DNA from: Spiroplasma sabaudiense Ar-1343
GTDB taxonomy: Bacteria > Bacillota_I > Bacilli_A > Mycoplasmatales > Mycoplasmataceae
Direction: 5' to 3'
NCBI RefSeq assembly: GCF_000565215.1
Contig: NZ_CP006934.1
Location: 930,001 to 994,000 of the forward strand
DNA length: 64,000 nucleotides
Shown here one piece after another: positions 1-11,575 of this stretch. The translations under genes and the position numbers were made by a program. How positions within the stretch are numbered: position 1 is the stretch's first letter; each line of letters begins with the position of its first letter. The notes below the pieces were generated by a model. The model saw only the letters and a program-made list of their open reading frames with translations, had not been told where the DNA came from and ran no database searches.

Positions 1-612
<612 letters not shown>

Positions 613-673
613 ATTAACCTCTTCTTTTAATTAATTATAACGACTTAATTTCAAAAACAAAACCCGAAATAGT

Positions 674-694
674 AAAAATCCACTAGTGTGGATT
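674..694 (-). terminator. Hairpin at the 3' end of ychF
   Basis: AATCCAC and GTGGATT arms around a TAGT loop, followed on the minus strand by a T-rich tract (TTTTTACTATTT). It overlaps the ychF stop codon and separates ychF from ispF. Confidence 0.6.
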
Positions 695-1790
695 AATTAT
701 TAAATTTAAAGAAACATACATCACCATCATTTAAGATATAAGTTTTTCCTTCTAAACGCATTTTACCAGCATTTTTAACATTTTGTTCAGATCCTAAATT
801 TATTAAATCTTCACAATTATAAACGTCAGCTTTAATAAAACCCTTTTCAAAATCAGTGTGAATTATTCCAGCGGCTTGTGGAGCTGTGGCACCCTTTGGA
901 AATTGCCACGCATGGGCTTCTTGGGGCCCAACAGTAAAGAAAGTTTGTAAATCAAGAGTTAAATAAGCAACTTTAATTAGGGTATCAAGTCCAGATTGCT
1001 CAACTCCCAAATCATTGAGAAATGCTAATTTTTCTTCACTTTCAAGTTCTGATAATTCTTCTTCTACTTGGGCACAAATTTTAACAACCTCTGCGTTATT
1101 AGCTTGTGCAAAATCTCTAACTTTTTTCACATAATCATTATCAGTTTTGATTTCACCTTCGCTTACATTGGCAACATAAACAAATTTTTTAGTTGTAAGA
1201 AGCTGAAATGATTTTAATATTTTTGAGTCATCATCATTTAGTTCCAAAGTGTTTAGCAGTTTTCCTTCACTTAAACATTCTTTTAGTCGAATTAAAACGT
1301 CAACTTCTGCTAGCATATCTTTATCTTTACTGCTTTTGGCTTTTCCTTCAATTCTTTCTAAACGTTTTTTGACAGTTGCCTCGTCAGCTAATATAAGTTC
1401 CAGGTTGATTATTTCGATATCTCGAATCGGATCTACGTTACCTTCAACATGAGTTATGTTTTTATCATCAAAACATCTTACAACTTCGCAAATTAAATCG
1501 GTTTCACGAATATTTGCCAAAAAAGCGTTACCTAAACCTTCGCCTTTGCTTGCTCCAGCAATTAAACCTGCAATGTCAACAAATTCAATTGTGGTTGGCA
1601 CAATTTTTTTACTATTCATTATTTGAGCCATTTTTTCTAAACGTTGATCTGGAACACCAACGATTCCAAAGTTAGGCTGAATTGTTGCGAATGGATAATT
1701 GGCAGCTTCAACTTTTGAATTAGTTATAGCATTAAAAAGGGTTGACTTCCCAACATTTGGTAAACCAACAATTCCAACTTTTAAACTCAT
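693..1790 (-). CDS. ychF: Redox-regulated GTPase/ATPase YchF
   Basis: 365 aa, full length for the Obg-related YchF/OLA1 family. The N-terminus carries the P-loop GLPNVGKST, then the DIAGLI G3 motif. The C-terminal TGS-type domain includes the TVGPQEAHAWQFPKGATAPQAAGIIHTDFEKGFI region, here cited by its first residues TVGPQEAHAW, which is characteristic of this family. YchF binds ribosomes and hydrolyses ATP. ATG start; the upstream DUF951 gene ends 1 nt before it, so the two are translationally close. It is transcribed with parA, parB and the DUF951 gene. Confidence 0.95.
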   Translation of the reverse strand: MSLKVGIVGLPNVGKSTLFNAITNSKVEAANYPFATIQPNFGIVGVPDQRLEKMAQIMNSKKIVPTTIEFVDIAGLIAGASKGEGLGNAFLANIRETDLICEVVRCFDDKNITHVEGNVDPIRDIEIINLELILADEATVKKRLERIEGKAKSSKDKDMLAEVDVLIRLKECLSEGKLLNTLELNDDDSKILKSFQLLTTKKFVYVANVSEGEIKTDNDYVKKVRDFAQANNAEVVKICAQVEEELSELESEEKLAFLNDLGVEQSGLDTLIKVAYLTLDLQTFFTVGPQEAHAWQFPKGATAPQAAGIIHTDFEKGFIKADVYNCEDLINLGSEQNVKNAGKMRLEGKTYILNDGDVCFFKFNN

Positions 1791-1791
1791 C

Positions 1792-1977
1792 CTATTCCCT
1801 ACTCTCTATTGTTTTTATACTTTTCTCTAAAATTTTAGGTTTTAGTTCTATTATTAAATTTTCAACAGAAAGACTTTTTAATTTATAAATTACCCCAACA
1901 CGAATCACTTCTCATTTTTCAGTTTTGCTTGGATGCGGTTTTTTTAGTGTAACAATATCAGAAATATTAATTTTCAT
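1792..1977 (-). CDS. DUF951 family small protein
   Basis: 61 aa, missed by standard-code ORF calling because codon 22 is UGA read as Trp (KTEKWEVIRVG). The start MKINISDIVTLKKPHPSK matches the DUF951 (YyzM-type) family, whose hallmark is the MKKPHPCG-like motif near the N-terminus. The ATG lies 9 nt inside the end of parB and the TAG is 1 nt before ychF. In Firmicutes this small gene is typically found between parB and ychF, so the position supports the call. Function unknown; possibly nucleic-acid binding. Confidence 0.85.
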
Positions 1978-2842
1978 TGTTCAACCCCAAAATTTCTAAA
2001 ACTCGATTTAAGTCTTTATCACCTTCATAGCGAATAATTATTTTATTGTCTGCAACAGTGACTTTAGTTCCAAGTTTTCGCATTGCATTACGCTCAACAA
2101 ATTCCAAATGAACGTTTTTAGGTTTTTTAGTTTGATTTTCAAGTAGTGAACCTGTTGTTCTTTTAACAAGCGCTTCAACCTCGCGAGCTGTTAAATTTTT
2201 TGCCAAAATTTCTTCAAAAATATTTTTTAATTTTTCTTCTTGACTTAGAATCGCCAGCAGCGGTTTTGCCTGACCCATTGTGATTCCATTTGCCATTAAG
2301 GCATCTTGAACATATTGTGGAAGATTTAACAATCTCATCATATTTGCAATATGACTTCGTGATTTTCCAACTCTTGATGCAATTTCTTCTTGTTTTAAAC
2401 CTAAGTCCTCTGATAATTTTTTATAGGCAATTGCCTCTTCGATATCTAAAAGATCGACTCTTTGAATATTTTCGATAATTGCAAACTCTTGCATTTGTTT
2501 ATCGTCAATGTCTAAAATTACAACCGGAACCTCTACTAATCCAGCAATTTTGGCAGCACGACTTCGTCTTTCACCAGCAATTATTTCAAAATCATCATTT
2601 AATTTTCGAACAATAATTGGCTGAATTATTCCGTGGATTTTAATAGAGTCAGCTAATTCGTTGATTTCAGAATCATTAAAAATTCGGCGAGGTTGAAAGG
2701 GATTTACTCGCAAACTATCTAATAAAACTTTTGTTTTGGGAAAATCTTTTGTTTTTTCCCCTTCAATGTTGCTTACTAAATCGCTGACACTTTCTCCAAA
2801 AATCTCATCAAGACCTTTAAATTTGTATTTTTTATTTGCCAT
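1967..2842 (-). CDS. parB: ParB/Spo0J chromosome-partition protein
   Basis: 291 aa from the chosen ATG. An in-frame TTG three codons upstream is possible but sits only about 3 nt from the GAGG site. It has the N-terminal ParB nuclease-like domain with the CTP-binding GERRSRAAK box, and the central helix-turn-helix RVGKSRSHIANMMRLL. It is a CTP-dependent DNA clamp that loads at parS and works with the ParA neighbour in origin segregation. It overlaps the end of parA by 11 nt. No parS-like 16-mer was seen in this window. Confidence 0.93.
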   Translation of the reverse strand: MANKKYKFKGLDEIFGESVSDLVSNIEGEKTKDFPKTKVLLDSLRVNPFQPRRIFNDSEINELADSIKIHGIIQPIIVRKLNDDFEIIAGERRSRAAKIAGLVEVPVVILDIDDKQMQEFAIIENIQRVDLLDIEEAIAYKKLSEDLGLKQEEIASRVGKSRSHIANMMRLLNLPQYVQDALMANGITMGQAKPLLAILSQEEKLKNIFEEILAKNLTAREVEALVKRTTGSLLENQTKKPKNVHLEFVERNAMRKLGTKVTVADNKIIIRYEGDKDLNRVLEILGLNNEN

Positions 2843-3602
2843 TTTGTTCAATTACCTCTCTAACAAAGTCACCGTATGCAATAGCCCCTGGTCCTTTAGG
2901 GTCATGTTCAAATATTGATTTTCCTTCTAAAGACGATTCTGAAATTCTTATATTTCTTGGAATATACGAACTATAAACCTTGGTATCAAAAGTTTTACGA
3001 ACCTCCTCTAATATATCGTGGGCCAACCTTGTTCTTGAATCAAACATTGTTACTAAAACTCCCTCAATCGTTAGTCTAGGATTTAAAGTTTCCTTAACTT
3101 TTTTTATTGTGCGTAATAACTGCGCAACACCGTGCATTGCGTAGTGTTCAGCTTGAATTGGAATCAAAACCGAATCACTACTTGTTAGACCATTACGATT
3201 GATTAGCCCCAAACTCGGAGGACAATCTATTATAATAAAATCATAATTATTTTTAACAGTTTCTAATTGTTTTTTTAAAATATTTTGATTATTTTCTTTT
3301 TGTTCCAACAGGTAAAGATCTGCTGCTGCTAAATCAATTGAGCTTGGTGCCAAATCAACACCAGGTTTGACATTTTTAATAATAATATCTGCTAATACTT
3401 CTTGTCCAATTAAAACATTGTACATACTTTTAGTTGCATTATCAATATCAATTCCGATTCCTGTTGAGGCGTTAAATTGAGGATCCAAGTCAACTAATAA
3501 TACCTTTTTTGAATTTAAGGCTAAGCCACATGCAAGACTGATTGAGGTTGTAGTTTTTCCAACCCCACCTTTTTGATTTGCAACTGAAATAATTTTTCCC
3601 AT
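2832..3602 (-). CDS. parA: ParA/Soj chromosome-partition ATPase
   Basis: 256 aa with the deviant Walker A KGGVGKTT at residues 11-18, Walker A' DLDPQFNAS, and Walker B IIIDCPPSLG: the MinD/ParA family layout. It forms nucleoid-bound ATP dimers that act with ParB in chromosome segregation. ATG start, 38 nt after the rsmG stop; it overlaps parB. The rsmG-parA-parB order is the classic arrangement found near the bacterial replication origin, although no origin is seen in this window. Confidence 0.95.
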   Translation of the reverse strand: MGKIISVANQKGGVGKTTTSISLACGLALNSKKVLLVDLDPQFNASTGIGIDIDNATKSMYNVLIGQEVLADIIIKNVKPGVDLAPSSIDLAAADLYLLEQKENNQNILKKQLETVKNNYDFIIIDCPPSLGLINRNGLTSSDSVLIPIQAEHYAMHGVAQLLRTIKKVKETLNPRLTIEGVLVTMFDSRTRLAHDILEEVRKTFDTKVYSSYIPRNIRISESSLEGKSIFEHDPKGPGAIAYGDFVREVIEQNGK

Positions 3603-3640
3603 TAATTTTACCCTCTCTTATACATCCTATTAATTATATC

Positions 3641-4351
3641 TTATTTTCCTAATGGTTTCTTTTTAATTTGGGCATATTGTCGAGGATAAATTTCGGGGGT
3701 TTTTCTAAGTTTTTGATAAAATAAGTTTACTCGAACACCAATGATTTTATCGTCTAAATTTTGACGATCTCTTAGTTCCAAACCTAATTTATAATTTTGA
3801 TTATTCAAATTTTGCAATTCTCAATCAATTTTTGGCCCTTTTAAACAAACAAAATAGCCATTTATTTTTAATAACTGCGCTCCTAACTCAAGCAAGATGT
3901 TCAATTCACTAACAGCTCTTGAAATTACAATATCAAATTGCTCTTTTTTAGAAATTGCAAAAATTTCTGCTCTTTGTGAGTGAGTGTAAATTTCTTTGAG
4001 ATTTAGCTTTGAAATAAGCTGATTTAAAAAGCTGATTTTTTTATTATTACTCTCAACTAAATGCACTTCCACGTCTGGAAAGAAAATTTTAATAACAACC
4101 CCTGGAAAACCAGCTCCAGTTCCTAAGTCACACAATTTTTGATTGTTAAGTTCTAATTTTGAACAAAATGTCAAAGAGTCAAAAAAATGCTTTCGATAAA
4201 CTTCATCTAAATTTGTGATTGTTGTTAAATTGTATTTTTCATTTTCTGAATTTAAAAATTCAAAATAAATTTCTAACTGTTCTTTAATAGTTTTGGTTAT
4301 TTTGATTGTCGCGATATCTTCAAATATTTCTCAGTTTTCAAATTTTTTCAT
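3641..4351 (-). CDS. rsmG: 16S rRNA (guanine527-N7)-methyltransferase
   Basis: 236 aa, full length for RsmG/GidB. The SAM-binding motif is DLGTGAGFPG, followed by the acidic VHLVESN and the SRAVSEL segment typical of the family. It methylates G527 of 16S rRNA. In-frame UGA codons encode W7 (KKFENWEIF) and the Trp of the C-terminal KIDWELQ. ATG start; the last codons are APIKKKPLGK-like, with stop TAA just upstream of parA. Confidence 0.92.
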
Positions 4352-4394
4352 AAGTTTATTTTAACAAAATTATAGTGGTTTTAAAGCAAAAATA

Positions 4395-4419
4395 AAAACT
4401 CTCAAATTTTGAGAGTTTT
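4395..4419 (-). terminator. Terminator after the amino acid permease
   Basis: AAAACTCTC and GAGAGTTTT arms around AAATTTT, ending in a T-run on the minus strand. It overlaps the permease stop codon and lies 43 nt upstream of rsmG. Confidence 0.7.
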
Positions 4420-5845
4420 AGCCTTTCTTTTTAGCCATTAACTTTTCGTTAATCATTCATAAAATTAGCATAAAAATAACTGAAGTAATAAAAAATATTG
4501 GATAGAACATTGTTTCAGGACTTGAAAATTTACTAAATAAATCGTAATAAATATAGGCCATTGAAAAGCTCAAAAATGCTAACGGGAAAAGAGCGTACCA
4601 AAAGACTCCCTTTATTTTTTCAACTTTGACTTTATTGGTTTTGCGATTTATTAAAACTCCAACCATTATCGTTAAATAAATTGTAAATGCGATTACCGTA
4701 ACAGTATTTGATATAAAATCAATTGTTGTTATTAAATCATTGTTTATTAAAATTGAGGATATCATCAAAATAATGACTATCGTTACTGTTGTAACTCCTT
4801 GAATTAAAGCTGCTCTTTTGTGTGAAATATGACTAGATTTTTTGCTATACAATAGTTTATCTTCAACACTGGCTTGAACACCTTTTGGACCAACAATACT
4901 ATAACCATTAACAATTGTCATAACAGTACAAGCGACAACACTCTTAAAGAAAAATGATCATCCCGGAGCTTTTTCAAAAAGGTTATCAAACAAAGTAAAG
5001 ACATTACCATCAGAACTACCAAAAAAGATTGCAACTGAAATTAAAACATAAAATAATGAAACCCCAAGTACACCAAAAAATAATCCCGGAGCAACAACTT
5101 CCTTGTGTTCAACATCTTTTTGAAGAGCTGCGGCAAAAATAAATCCATCAAAAGAAAATAAAATTGGTGCCATTGTTAAGAACATATATTGGATTTTTCA
5201 ATCTCCACTACTATTTTCAAAAGCATTCGTACCCCCAGAAAAATTAACAATAAATCCCCCAACCAATACAACTGTCAGCGGGACAAATTTAAAAAATGTG
5301 AATATTGTTTGAATTAAATGACCGGGTTTTGTGGAAAACAAGTTTAATAAAATAAATCCAATTATTATTGTTATTGAAATCACCGCTTGGGAAATTAGTT
5401 TTACCTGAGTTGTGGTCCAATCACTGCCTCACAAACTGTCTGCAGCATCAAAAATTGTTTTAACGGCAAAGAGTCCACCAATTCCTGTTAGGATTGGCAC
5501 ATAAAACATTATAAAAAAAATGGCATAAAAGGAACCAACACGACGACCCAAAAAAATTGAACCTCATGTTTGAATTGTTGAATGTCCTTGTTTTTTTGTT
5601 GCCGAGGCCGCTTCAACGAAAACCAAAATCATTAAAGTTGAAACTATTCCTATCACCAATCACATAATAATTGCGATATAAGGATTGCCTCCAGCTTCTC
5701 CCAAGACCCCACCAGGTTCAAGACGGTTCTTTAAATAAATCCCCGAGCCAACCATTAGCCCAAAAACTAAACTAAATAAGGTCATAAACTCAAAAATTTT
5801 ATTTTTAACCTTATTAGATTTTTGCTGTTGAGTTAGATTTGACAT
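4418..5845 (-). CDS. APC-superfamily amino acid permease
   Basis: 475 aa with about 12 hydrophobic segments. The first membrane helix contains SLVFGLMVGSGIYL, the unwound-helix GSGIY motif of amino acid/polyamine/organocation permeases. Another segment, SFDGFIFAAAL, resembles helix 6. Five or more UGA codons are read as Trp. It probably imports an amino acid; the substrate cannot be read from sequence. ATG start with AGGAGG just upstream, 15 nt after the mnmG stop. Confidence 0.85.
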
Positions 5846-5860
5846 AAGACCTCCTATTTC

Positions 5861-7741
5861 CTATTTTTTTAATGCATAGTGTTTTTTTAAATAAAATAAC
5901 AGCATTTGAATATCTGCTGGGTTAACCCCAGATATTCTTGAAGCTTGACCAATCGATGTTGGTCGAACTTTTGTTAACTTTTGCTTTGCCTCTATTGCTA
6001 AATTTTCAACTAATTCGTAGTTGATATCATCTGGTATCATTTTTTTATTAAGTTTTTTTAATCTTTCAGCAACTTCTTGCTCTTTTTTTACATAACCTTC
6101 AAAACGACAATTGATGACAATACTTTGTAACTGGTTTAAGGTTAGATTTTCTAACTCTTTAATATATTTTACCAAAGTTTCAATTTTTACATTTGGTTGT
6201 TTTAAAATTTCATAACCACTTTGACCATTTGTTAAATTTGCCTGACTTTCATTCTTCAATTCATCCGCTAGTTGTGACTTGGGGCTGAACCTTGTTTCTT
6301 TTAATGCTTTCGTTGCTTGCTTGATTTGGAATTGATTATCAAGAAATTTTTGTCAATCCTTCTCATTAATTAAACCAATTTCATAACCATATTTGCAGAG
6401 TCTAGTTTCGGCATTATCGTTTCTTAAAAGCAGTCGACGTTCCGCACGACTAGTTAATAGTCGGTATGGTTCAATTGTTCCCTTATTGACTAAATCATCG
6501 ATCATCACCCCAATATAGGCTTCATCACGACCCAATATCAGCGGTGGAAGTTGATTTATTTTTCTTACAGCATTAATTCCTGCAATTAAACCTTGGCCGG
6601 CGGCTTCTTCATAGCCACTTGTTCCATTAATCTGACCCGCAGTAAAAAGATTTTTGATTTTTTTTAGTTCAAGACTCAAATTTAATTGCATTGGGTCAAT
6701 ACAATCATATTCAATTGCATAAGCTCATTTATCAACAACTACTTTTTCAAATCCTGGAAGACTTTTCAACATTTTTTCTTGAATCTCAATTGGCATTGAA
6801 GTTGAAAATCCTTGAACATAAAAAGTATCTAGGGAAATTGATTCTGGTTCTAAAAAAATTTGATGTTCGATTTTATCTGAAAAGCGAACAACTTTATCTT
6901 CAAAACTGGGGCAATATCTTGGGCCGACTCCTCGAACCTCTCCTGAGTACATCGCAGATAAGGCAAGGTTATCTTCAATAATTTTTTTAGTTTTCTGAGT
7001 TGAGTGAATAAGGTAACAAACCTCTTGTTTTTGTATTGGTTTGAAGTCTGTAGTACTACTGCTGAAAGCCAATGGTAAATCTGTTCCTGGCTCAATAGCT
7101 AGTTTTTCTAAATTAATTGAACTTTTTATTACTCTTGGAGGGGTACCGGTTTTAAAACGCAGCAAATTAATCCCCATTTTTTTTAAAGCTTTACTGATTC
7201 CAGTTGTGGTCAATTCATCATTAGGTCCAGATTTATAATTTTCTTGCCCACGTAAAATTTCGCTCCCTAAATAAGTTCCTGTGGTTAAAATAACGGCTTG
7301 ACTACTAATTTTTGTTCCATCTTCTAAGATTACTCCCAAAACTTCATTATTATTCACAATAAATTCCTTAACAACTTTAGCGACAAGAGTTAGGTTTTTT
7401 TGGGATTTAATAGTTTTTTCCATGTATTTAGAGTATTCGATTTTATCTGATTGGGCTCTTAGAGCTCAAACTCCTGGTCCGCGACTAGAATTTAATAGTT
7501 TCATTTGCAAAGCAGTTGCATCAGCGGCTTTTCCCATTTCTCCACCAAGTGCATCAATTTCTCTTACAACTATACCTTTCGCTGGACCACCAATTGATGG
7601 ATTACAAGGCATTGCTGCAATTTTATTATCGTACAAATTAAAAAGAGCAGTGTTTTTGCCTAATCGCGCGCAAGCCAATGAAGCTTCAACTCCAGCATGG
7701 CCAGCACCAATTACAATGACGTCAAATTTGTTTTTTTCCAT
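5861..7741 (-). CDS. mnmG: tRNA uridine-5-carboxymethylaminomethyl modification enzyme MnmG
   Basis: 626 aa, the usual length of MnmG/GidA. It begins with the FAD-binding dinucleotide fold [12 protein letters not shown], followed by the family signature [12 protein letters not shown]. With MnmE it installs the cmnm5 group at U34 of certain tRNAs. The C-terminal helical domain contains the [12 protein letters not shown] region. Two UGA codons fall at conserved Trp positions (PGVWALRAQ and DKWAYAIEYD). ATG start with AAGGAG upstream. Confidence 0.95.
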
Positions 7742-8142
7742 AAAATTCTCCTTTGGTCAATCACATCTTTGACATCCAATTAACTTTAATTATTATAATT
7801 GATTTTTTACTTACTTGTTTAAAATAAAAACTTAAAATAATTGATTAAATTAATCTAATTTAGAATTAAAAGTGAGCTTTTTTTCAAACATAATTTTAAG
7901 AAATTGTGATGCGGCTATTTTTTTATTTTAAAACTATTTAAAAATTTAAATTAAGAATTTTGATTTTTAGAAATTGCTTTGTCTAGATATGTTGTTGCTT
8001 AGAATTTTACTATCTAAGTTAAATCGGTAAATCGGTAAACTTTTTAGTAAGATTGCATAACTTAAAATGAAATGAAAAAAAATAAATACTCAAAAAAGTT
8101 AAAAAACAAAATAATTTTAATATTTAAACATGGTGAATTAAA
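7742..8142. other. Non-coding, AT-rich stretch upstream of mnmG
   Basis: About 400 bp without a supportable ORF on either strand. It must hold the mnmG promoter; a minus-strand TATAAT lies near 7792 but has no clear -35. A short tandem duplication AAATCGGTAAATCGGT is present around 8022-8038. No tRNA or recognisable RNA fold was seen. Confidence 0.5.
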
Positions 8143-8193
8143 ATAAACCCCTCAATATTTCAATAACAAAGTATTAAATATTGAGGGGTTTAT
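8143..8193 (-). terminator. Strong terminator after metG
   Basis: 18-bp arms ATAAACCCCTCAATATTT and AAATATTGAGGGGTTTAT separated by about 15 nt. It lies 22 nt downstream of the metG stop. Its symmetry means it could work in both directions, but no plus-strand gene precedes it. Confidence 0.75.
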
Positions 8194-8215
8194 ATTTTGA
8201 GTTTATTTAAAATAA

Positions 8216-9736
8216 TTAATTGATTCTTTCAAAAATTATTTTTCGGTCGTTAATTTTTTCAAAAACCAATTTGCCACTTTCTAATTCATAAATATTTAGC
8301 AGAGGCTTATTGTAACCAATTTGATTTAACATTAATGAGTAACTTTTAGTAAGAATTGGTGATAGCAAGTGAATGATCACTGCAATGCTTTCTTGCAACA
8401 CTTTTAAAACTACTGCTAGATTTTTGGTGTCTCCTGATTTTTCAAGTGCTCATGGTTTTTCATCTTCAATGAACTTGTTCAATTCTTGAGAAAACCTCAT
8501 AACAATATCAACGGCTTTGTGAATTTGATAATCATTCATTTCTTTAATATAATTTGCAATCATTTGATTTTTCAAATTTGTAATTTGATGATTTGCTAAG
8601 TCGATTTCTTCTAAAATATTTCCATCAAAATATTTTACAATCATGTTGTTAGTTCTAGAAATTAGATTGCCAATGTTGTTTGCCAAGTTAGTATTATAAG
8701 ATTCAATAAACAATTCTTCTGTGAAATTACCATCGCGTTCAGTTGGTAATTCTTTTGCAATATAAAACCTAAGTGCATCACTTGAAAAACCATTAATAAC
8801 AGCAATTGGATCAATAACATTTCCCAAAGATTTTGACATTTTTGTATCTTTTGCCAAAATTCATCCATGAGAAATTAGCTTTGTGGGCATTGGCAAACCT
8901 AATCCTTCTAAAATTACTGGTCAATAAATCGAGTGAAATCTAGTTATTTCTTTTCCCACATATTGAACAATTTCTGTTTTTGAATTTCAAAATTTTTTTA
9001 GTAAACTATTTTCGCTTTGCCCATAGCCCAAAGCAGTTATATAATTGGATAAAGCATCAATTCAAACATAAATTACATGTTTTGGGTCTTCGTTTGTTGG
9101 AATTCCTCACTCCAAAGAAATTCTTGTAACAGAAAGATCTTCAAGACCTGGCTCAATAAAATTTTTTAGCATTTCATTTTTTCTAGACTCTGGGGTTAAA
9201 AAATTAGTGTCAAATAACTTAGTTAAAAAATCAGAAAATTGAGAAACCCTTAAAAAATAAGTTTCTTCAGCTAAAATTTCTGGTTTGGTTTGCGAAACTT
9301 TACACAAACCTTCTTCGTTGATTTGCTCAGAGGTTAAAAATTCTTCACAACTTACACAATAAAGGCCCTTGTAACTTCCCTTGTAAATTAAATCTTTTTC
9401 AACAAGTTTTGAAAAAATTTCTTGGACCGCCTTTTTGTGGTAATCATCTGTTGTTCTAATAAACTTATCATAGTCAACATCAAGAAGATTTCATAAGTTT
9501 TTAAACTTTTCAACAATCTTGTCTACATAATTTTTTGGAGAAAGATTTTCAGCCAATGCTTTTGTTGCAATTTTTTGACCATGTTCATCTGATCCTGTTA
9601 AAAAGAAAGTTTCATAACCCATAAGTTTTTTATAGCGATTCATAATATCAGCTAACACCGTGGTGTAGGTGTGGCCAATATGTAAATCCCCACTTGCGTA
9701 ATAAATTGGGGTTGTTACATAAAAAGTCTTTTTCAT
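8216..9736 (-). CDS. metG: Methionine--tRNA ligase
   Basis: 506 aa. The N-terminal class I motif TTPIYYASGDLHIGHTYTT contains HIGH, and the KMSKS loop is KDTKMSKSLG. The LYCVSCEEFL segment is the zinc-knuckle-like region. There is no C-terminal tRNA-binding extension, as in the short MetRS form. Several UGA-encoded Trp fall at conserved sites (SHGWILAKD, YVWIDALSNY). ATG start. hpt ends 2 nt upstream, so both are in one operon with purB and purA. Confidence 0.95.
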
Positions 9737-9738
9737 TT

Positions 9739-10284
9739 CTATTCCTCTATATTTACTTTTGTAAATTTGTAAATATCTCTCAAACCACGGTAGCTATCAT
9801 TGTGGGCTAAGCCATACCCTACAAAGTAATCACTTTCCACATTAAATAAAGCTTTGTAATTAAATTTGAAACTTCTTTTAGTTCTGAATTTATCCAACAA
9901 TGTTAGGACTCGAATTTCTTTTGGCTTTTCTTTTTCAATTGATTCATATAAAGATTGTAAAGTGGTACCAAAATCTAAAATGTCTTCAACAATTAAAACA
10001 TTTTTACCTTTTAAACTACTTGATATTCCAATATCAAATTTAGCGGCGGAACTTTTAATTTCGTTTCCAACTTCTTGACTTTGTGTTGCAACAAATTGAA
10101 CTCCAACATCAACTTTTAATTGACGAATTAAATCTGATACAAAAATGAAAACCCCTGAAAGTTTTGCCACAATTACAAGCGATTGGCCCTCATAGATTTT
10201 TGATAAATTTCTAGCTTCACTAATAATTGCACTTTTTATTTCTTCTTCGGTAATAACCGTTAATAATTTAGTTACTTCTTCCAT
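9739..10284 (-). CDS. hpt: Hypoxanthine-guanine phosphoribosyltransferase
   Basis: 181 aa type I phosphoribosyltransferase. The PRPP-binding loop is VLIVEDILDFGTTL, and the C-terminal VGYGLAHNDSYRGLRDI is the HPRT purine/Mg-binding region. It salvages hypoxanthine and guanine to IMP and GMP. It overlaps the purB end by 17 nt. Clustering with purB and purA gives a complete hypoxanthine to IMP to AMP conversion unit, as expected for a purine-scavenging mollicute. Confidence 0.93.
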   Translation of the reverse strand: MEEVTKLLTVITEEEIKSAIISEARNLSKIYEGQSLVIVAKLSGVFIFVSDLIRQLKVDVGVQFVATQSQEVGNEIKSSAAKFDIGISSSLKGKNVLIVEDILDFGTTLQSLYESIEKEKPKEIRVLTLLDKFRTKRSFKFNYKALFNVESDYFVGYGLAHNDSYRGLRDIYKFTKVNIEE

Positions 10285-11575
10285 TTTTTAAAATCCCTTC
10301 GTAAACTTTTTCAACATTTCTCAAAAAATAATCAAGGTGAAACATTTTTTCAAATTCATTTTCTTTTATATATTTGTTAATATTATTTTTTACCAATTCA
10401 TCTTTGAAATCGCTAGCGTTTGCTTGACATCTCAAAGTGCACTCTTGAATAAAATCATAAATTTCTTCGCGAGAATAATTAGTATTCTTAATAATATAAG
10501 TTAAGATTGGTTGACTAAAAAATATATTTTTTTGTTCTTCAATATGCTTCATCATTTGTTTTGGATTTATATATAAATCTTTTATTGTCGATGTTAGGCG
10601 ATTTAAAGAGTAAATAAGAGCATGATAAATATCAGGAAACATAATTCTTTCATTGGAGCTGTGGGAAATATCTCGCTCGTGTCATAGTAAATTATTTTCT
10701 AAACTCATACTTACAAAAGTTCTTATATATCTTGCTAAACCTGAAATATTTTCAGAACTAATCGGATTTTTTTTGTGAGGCATTGAACTTGAACCTTTTT
10801 GTCCAACTGCAAAGCCTTCCATCATTTCTTGAACTTCGCTACGTTGAAAACTGCGAATTTCAATTGCGATTTTTTCTATAGTTGATGCAATATTGGCAAA
10901 AACCGAAACTAAAAAAGCATGACGGTCCCTTTGAGTTACTTGTGTAGAAATTGTGTCAGTGCCAAGATTTAATTCTTTAGCTACAAATTCCTCTAGTTCT
11001 AATTCGAGGTTAGCATAATTACCCATTGATCCCGAAACTTTTGCAACCTCAATTTGATTTCTAGCTAAGTTCAAGCGTTCCACTTGGCGATTAATTTCTT
11101 CATATCACAATAAAAATTTTAATCCCAACGAAGTTGGCTCCCCATAAATTCCGTGAGTTCTTCCCATAATCATTGTTTTTTTATTTGCAATTGCTTTTTC
11201 TTTTAATATTGCTGTTAAATTATCTAAACTTTTCATTAAAACCTTGTTGGAATTTGCTATTAAATAATTTTGAGCCGTGTCCACAACATCAGTTGAAGTC
11301 AAACCTAAATGAATTCATTTTTTTTCTTCACCCAAAGATTCTGATAACATTCTTGTAAATGCCACAACATCGTGCTTAGTTTGAATTTCAATTTCTTGCA
11401 TACGTTTATAATTTACCCGGGCATTTTTAATAATTTTTTCACAGTCACTTTTAGGAATAACTTTTAGCTCACACCATCCTAGAGTAACTTTATTTTCAAC
11501 TAACAACCATGTTTCCAATTTGTTGGTTTCACTTCAAATTTTTTCAATTTCATTGACTTTATAACGATCAATCAT
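10268..11575 (-). CDS. purB: Adenylosuccinate lyase
   Basis: 435 aa of the fumarase/aspartase superfamily. The signature loop is GSSSMPHKKNP, and HLGLTSTDVVDTAQN is another conserved box. It splits adenylosuccinate to AMP and fumarate, following PurA in the AMP branch. The ATG overlaps the purA TAA by one base (TAATG). UGA encodes Trp in EKIWSET and KKWIHLG. Confidence 0.95.

Noticed and set aside
1967-3602. parS site within the parAB region
   Set aside because: No 16-mer resembling TGTTTCACGTGAAACA was found here or elsewhere in the window.
7742-8142. Possible RNA gene or riboswitch upstream of mnmG
   Set aside because: No stable extended pairing or known consensus was found; only a short AAATCGGT duplication and AT-rich sequence.
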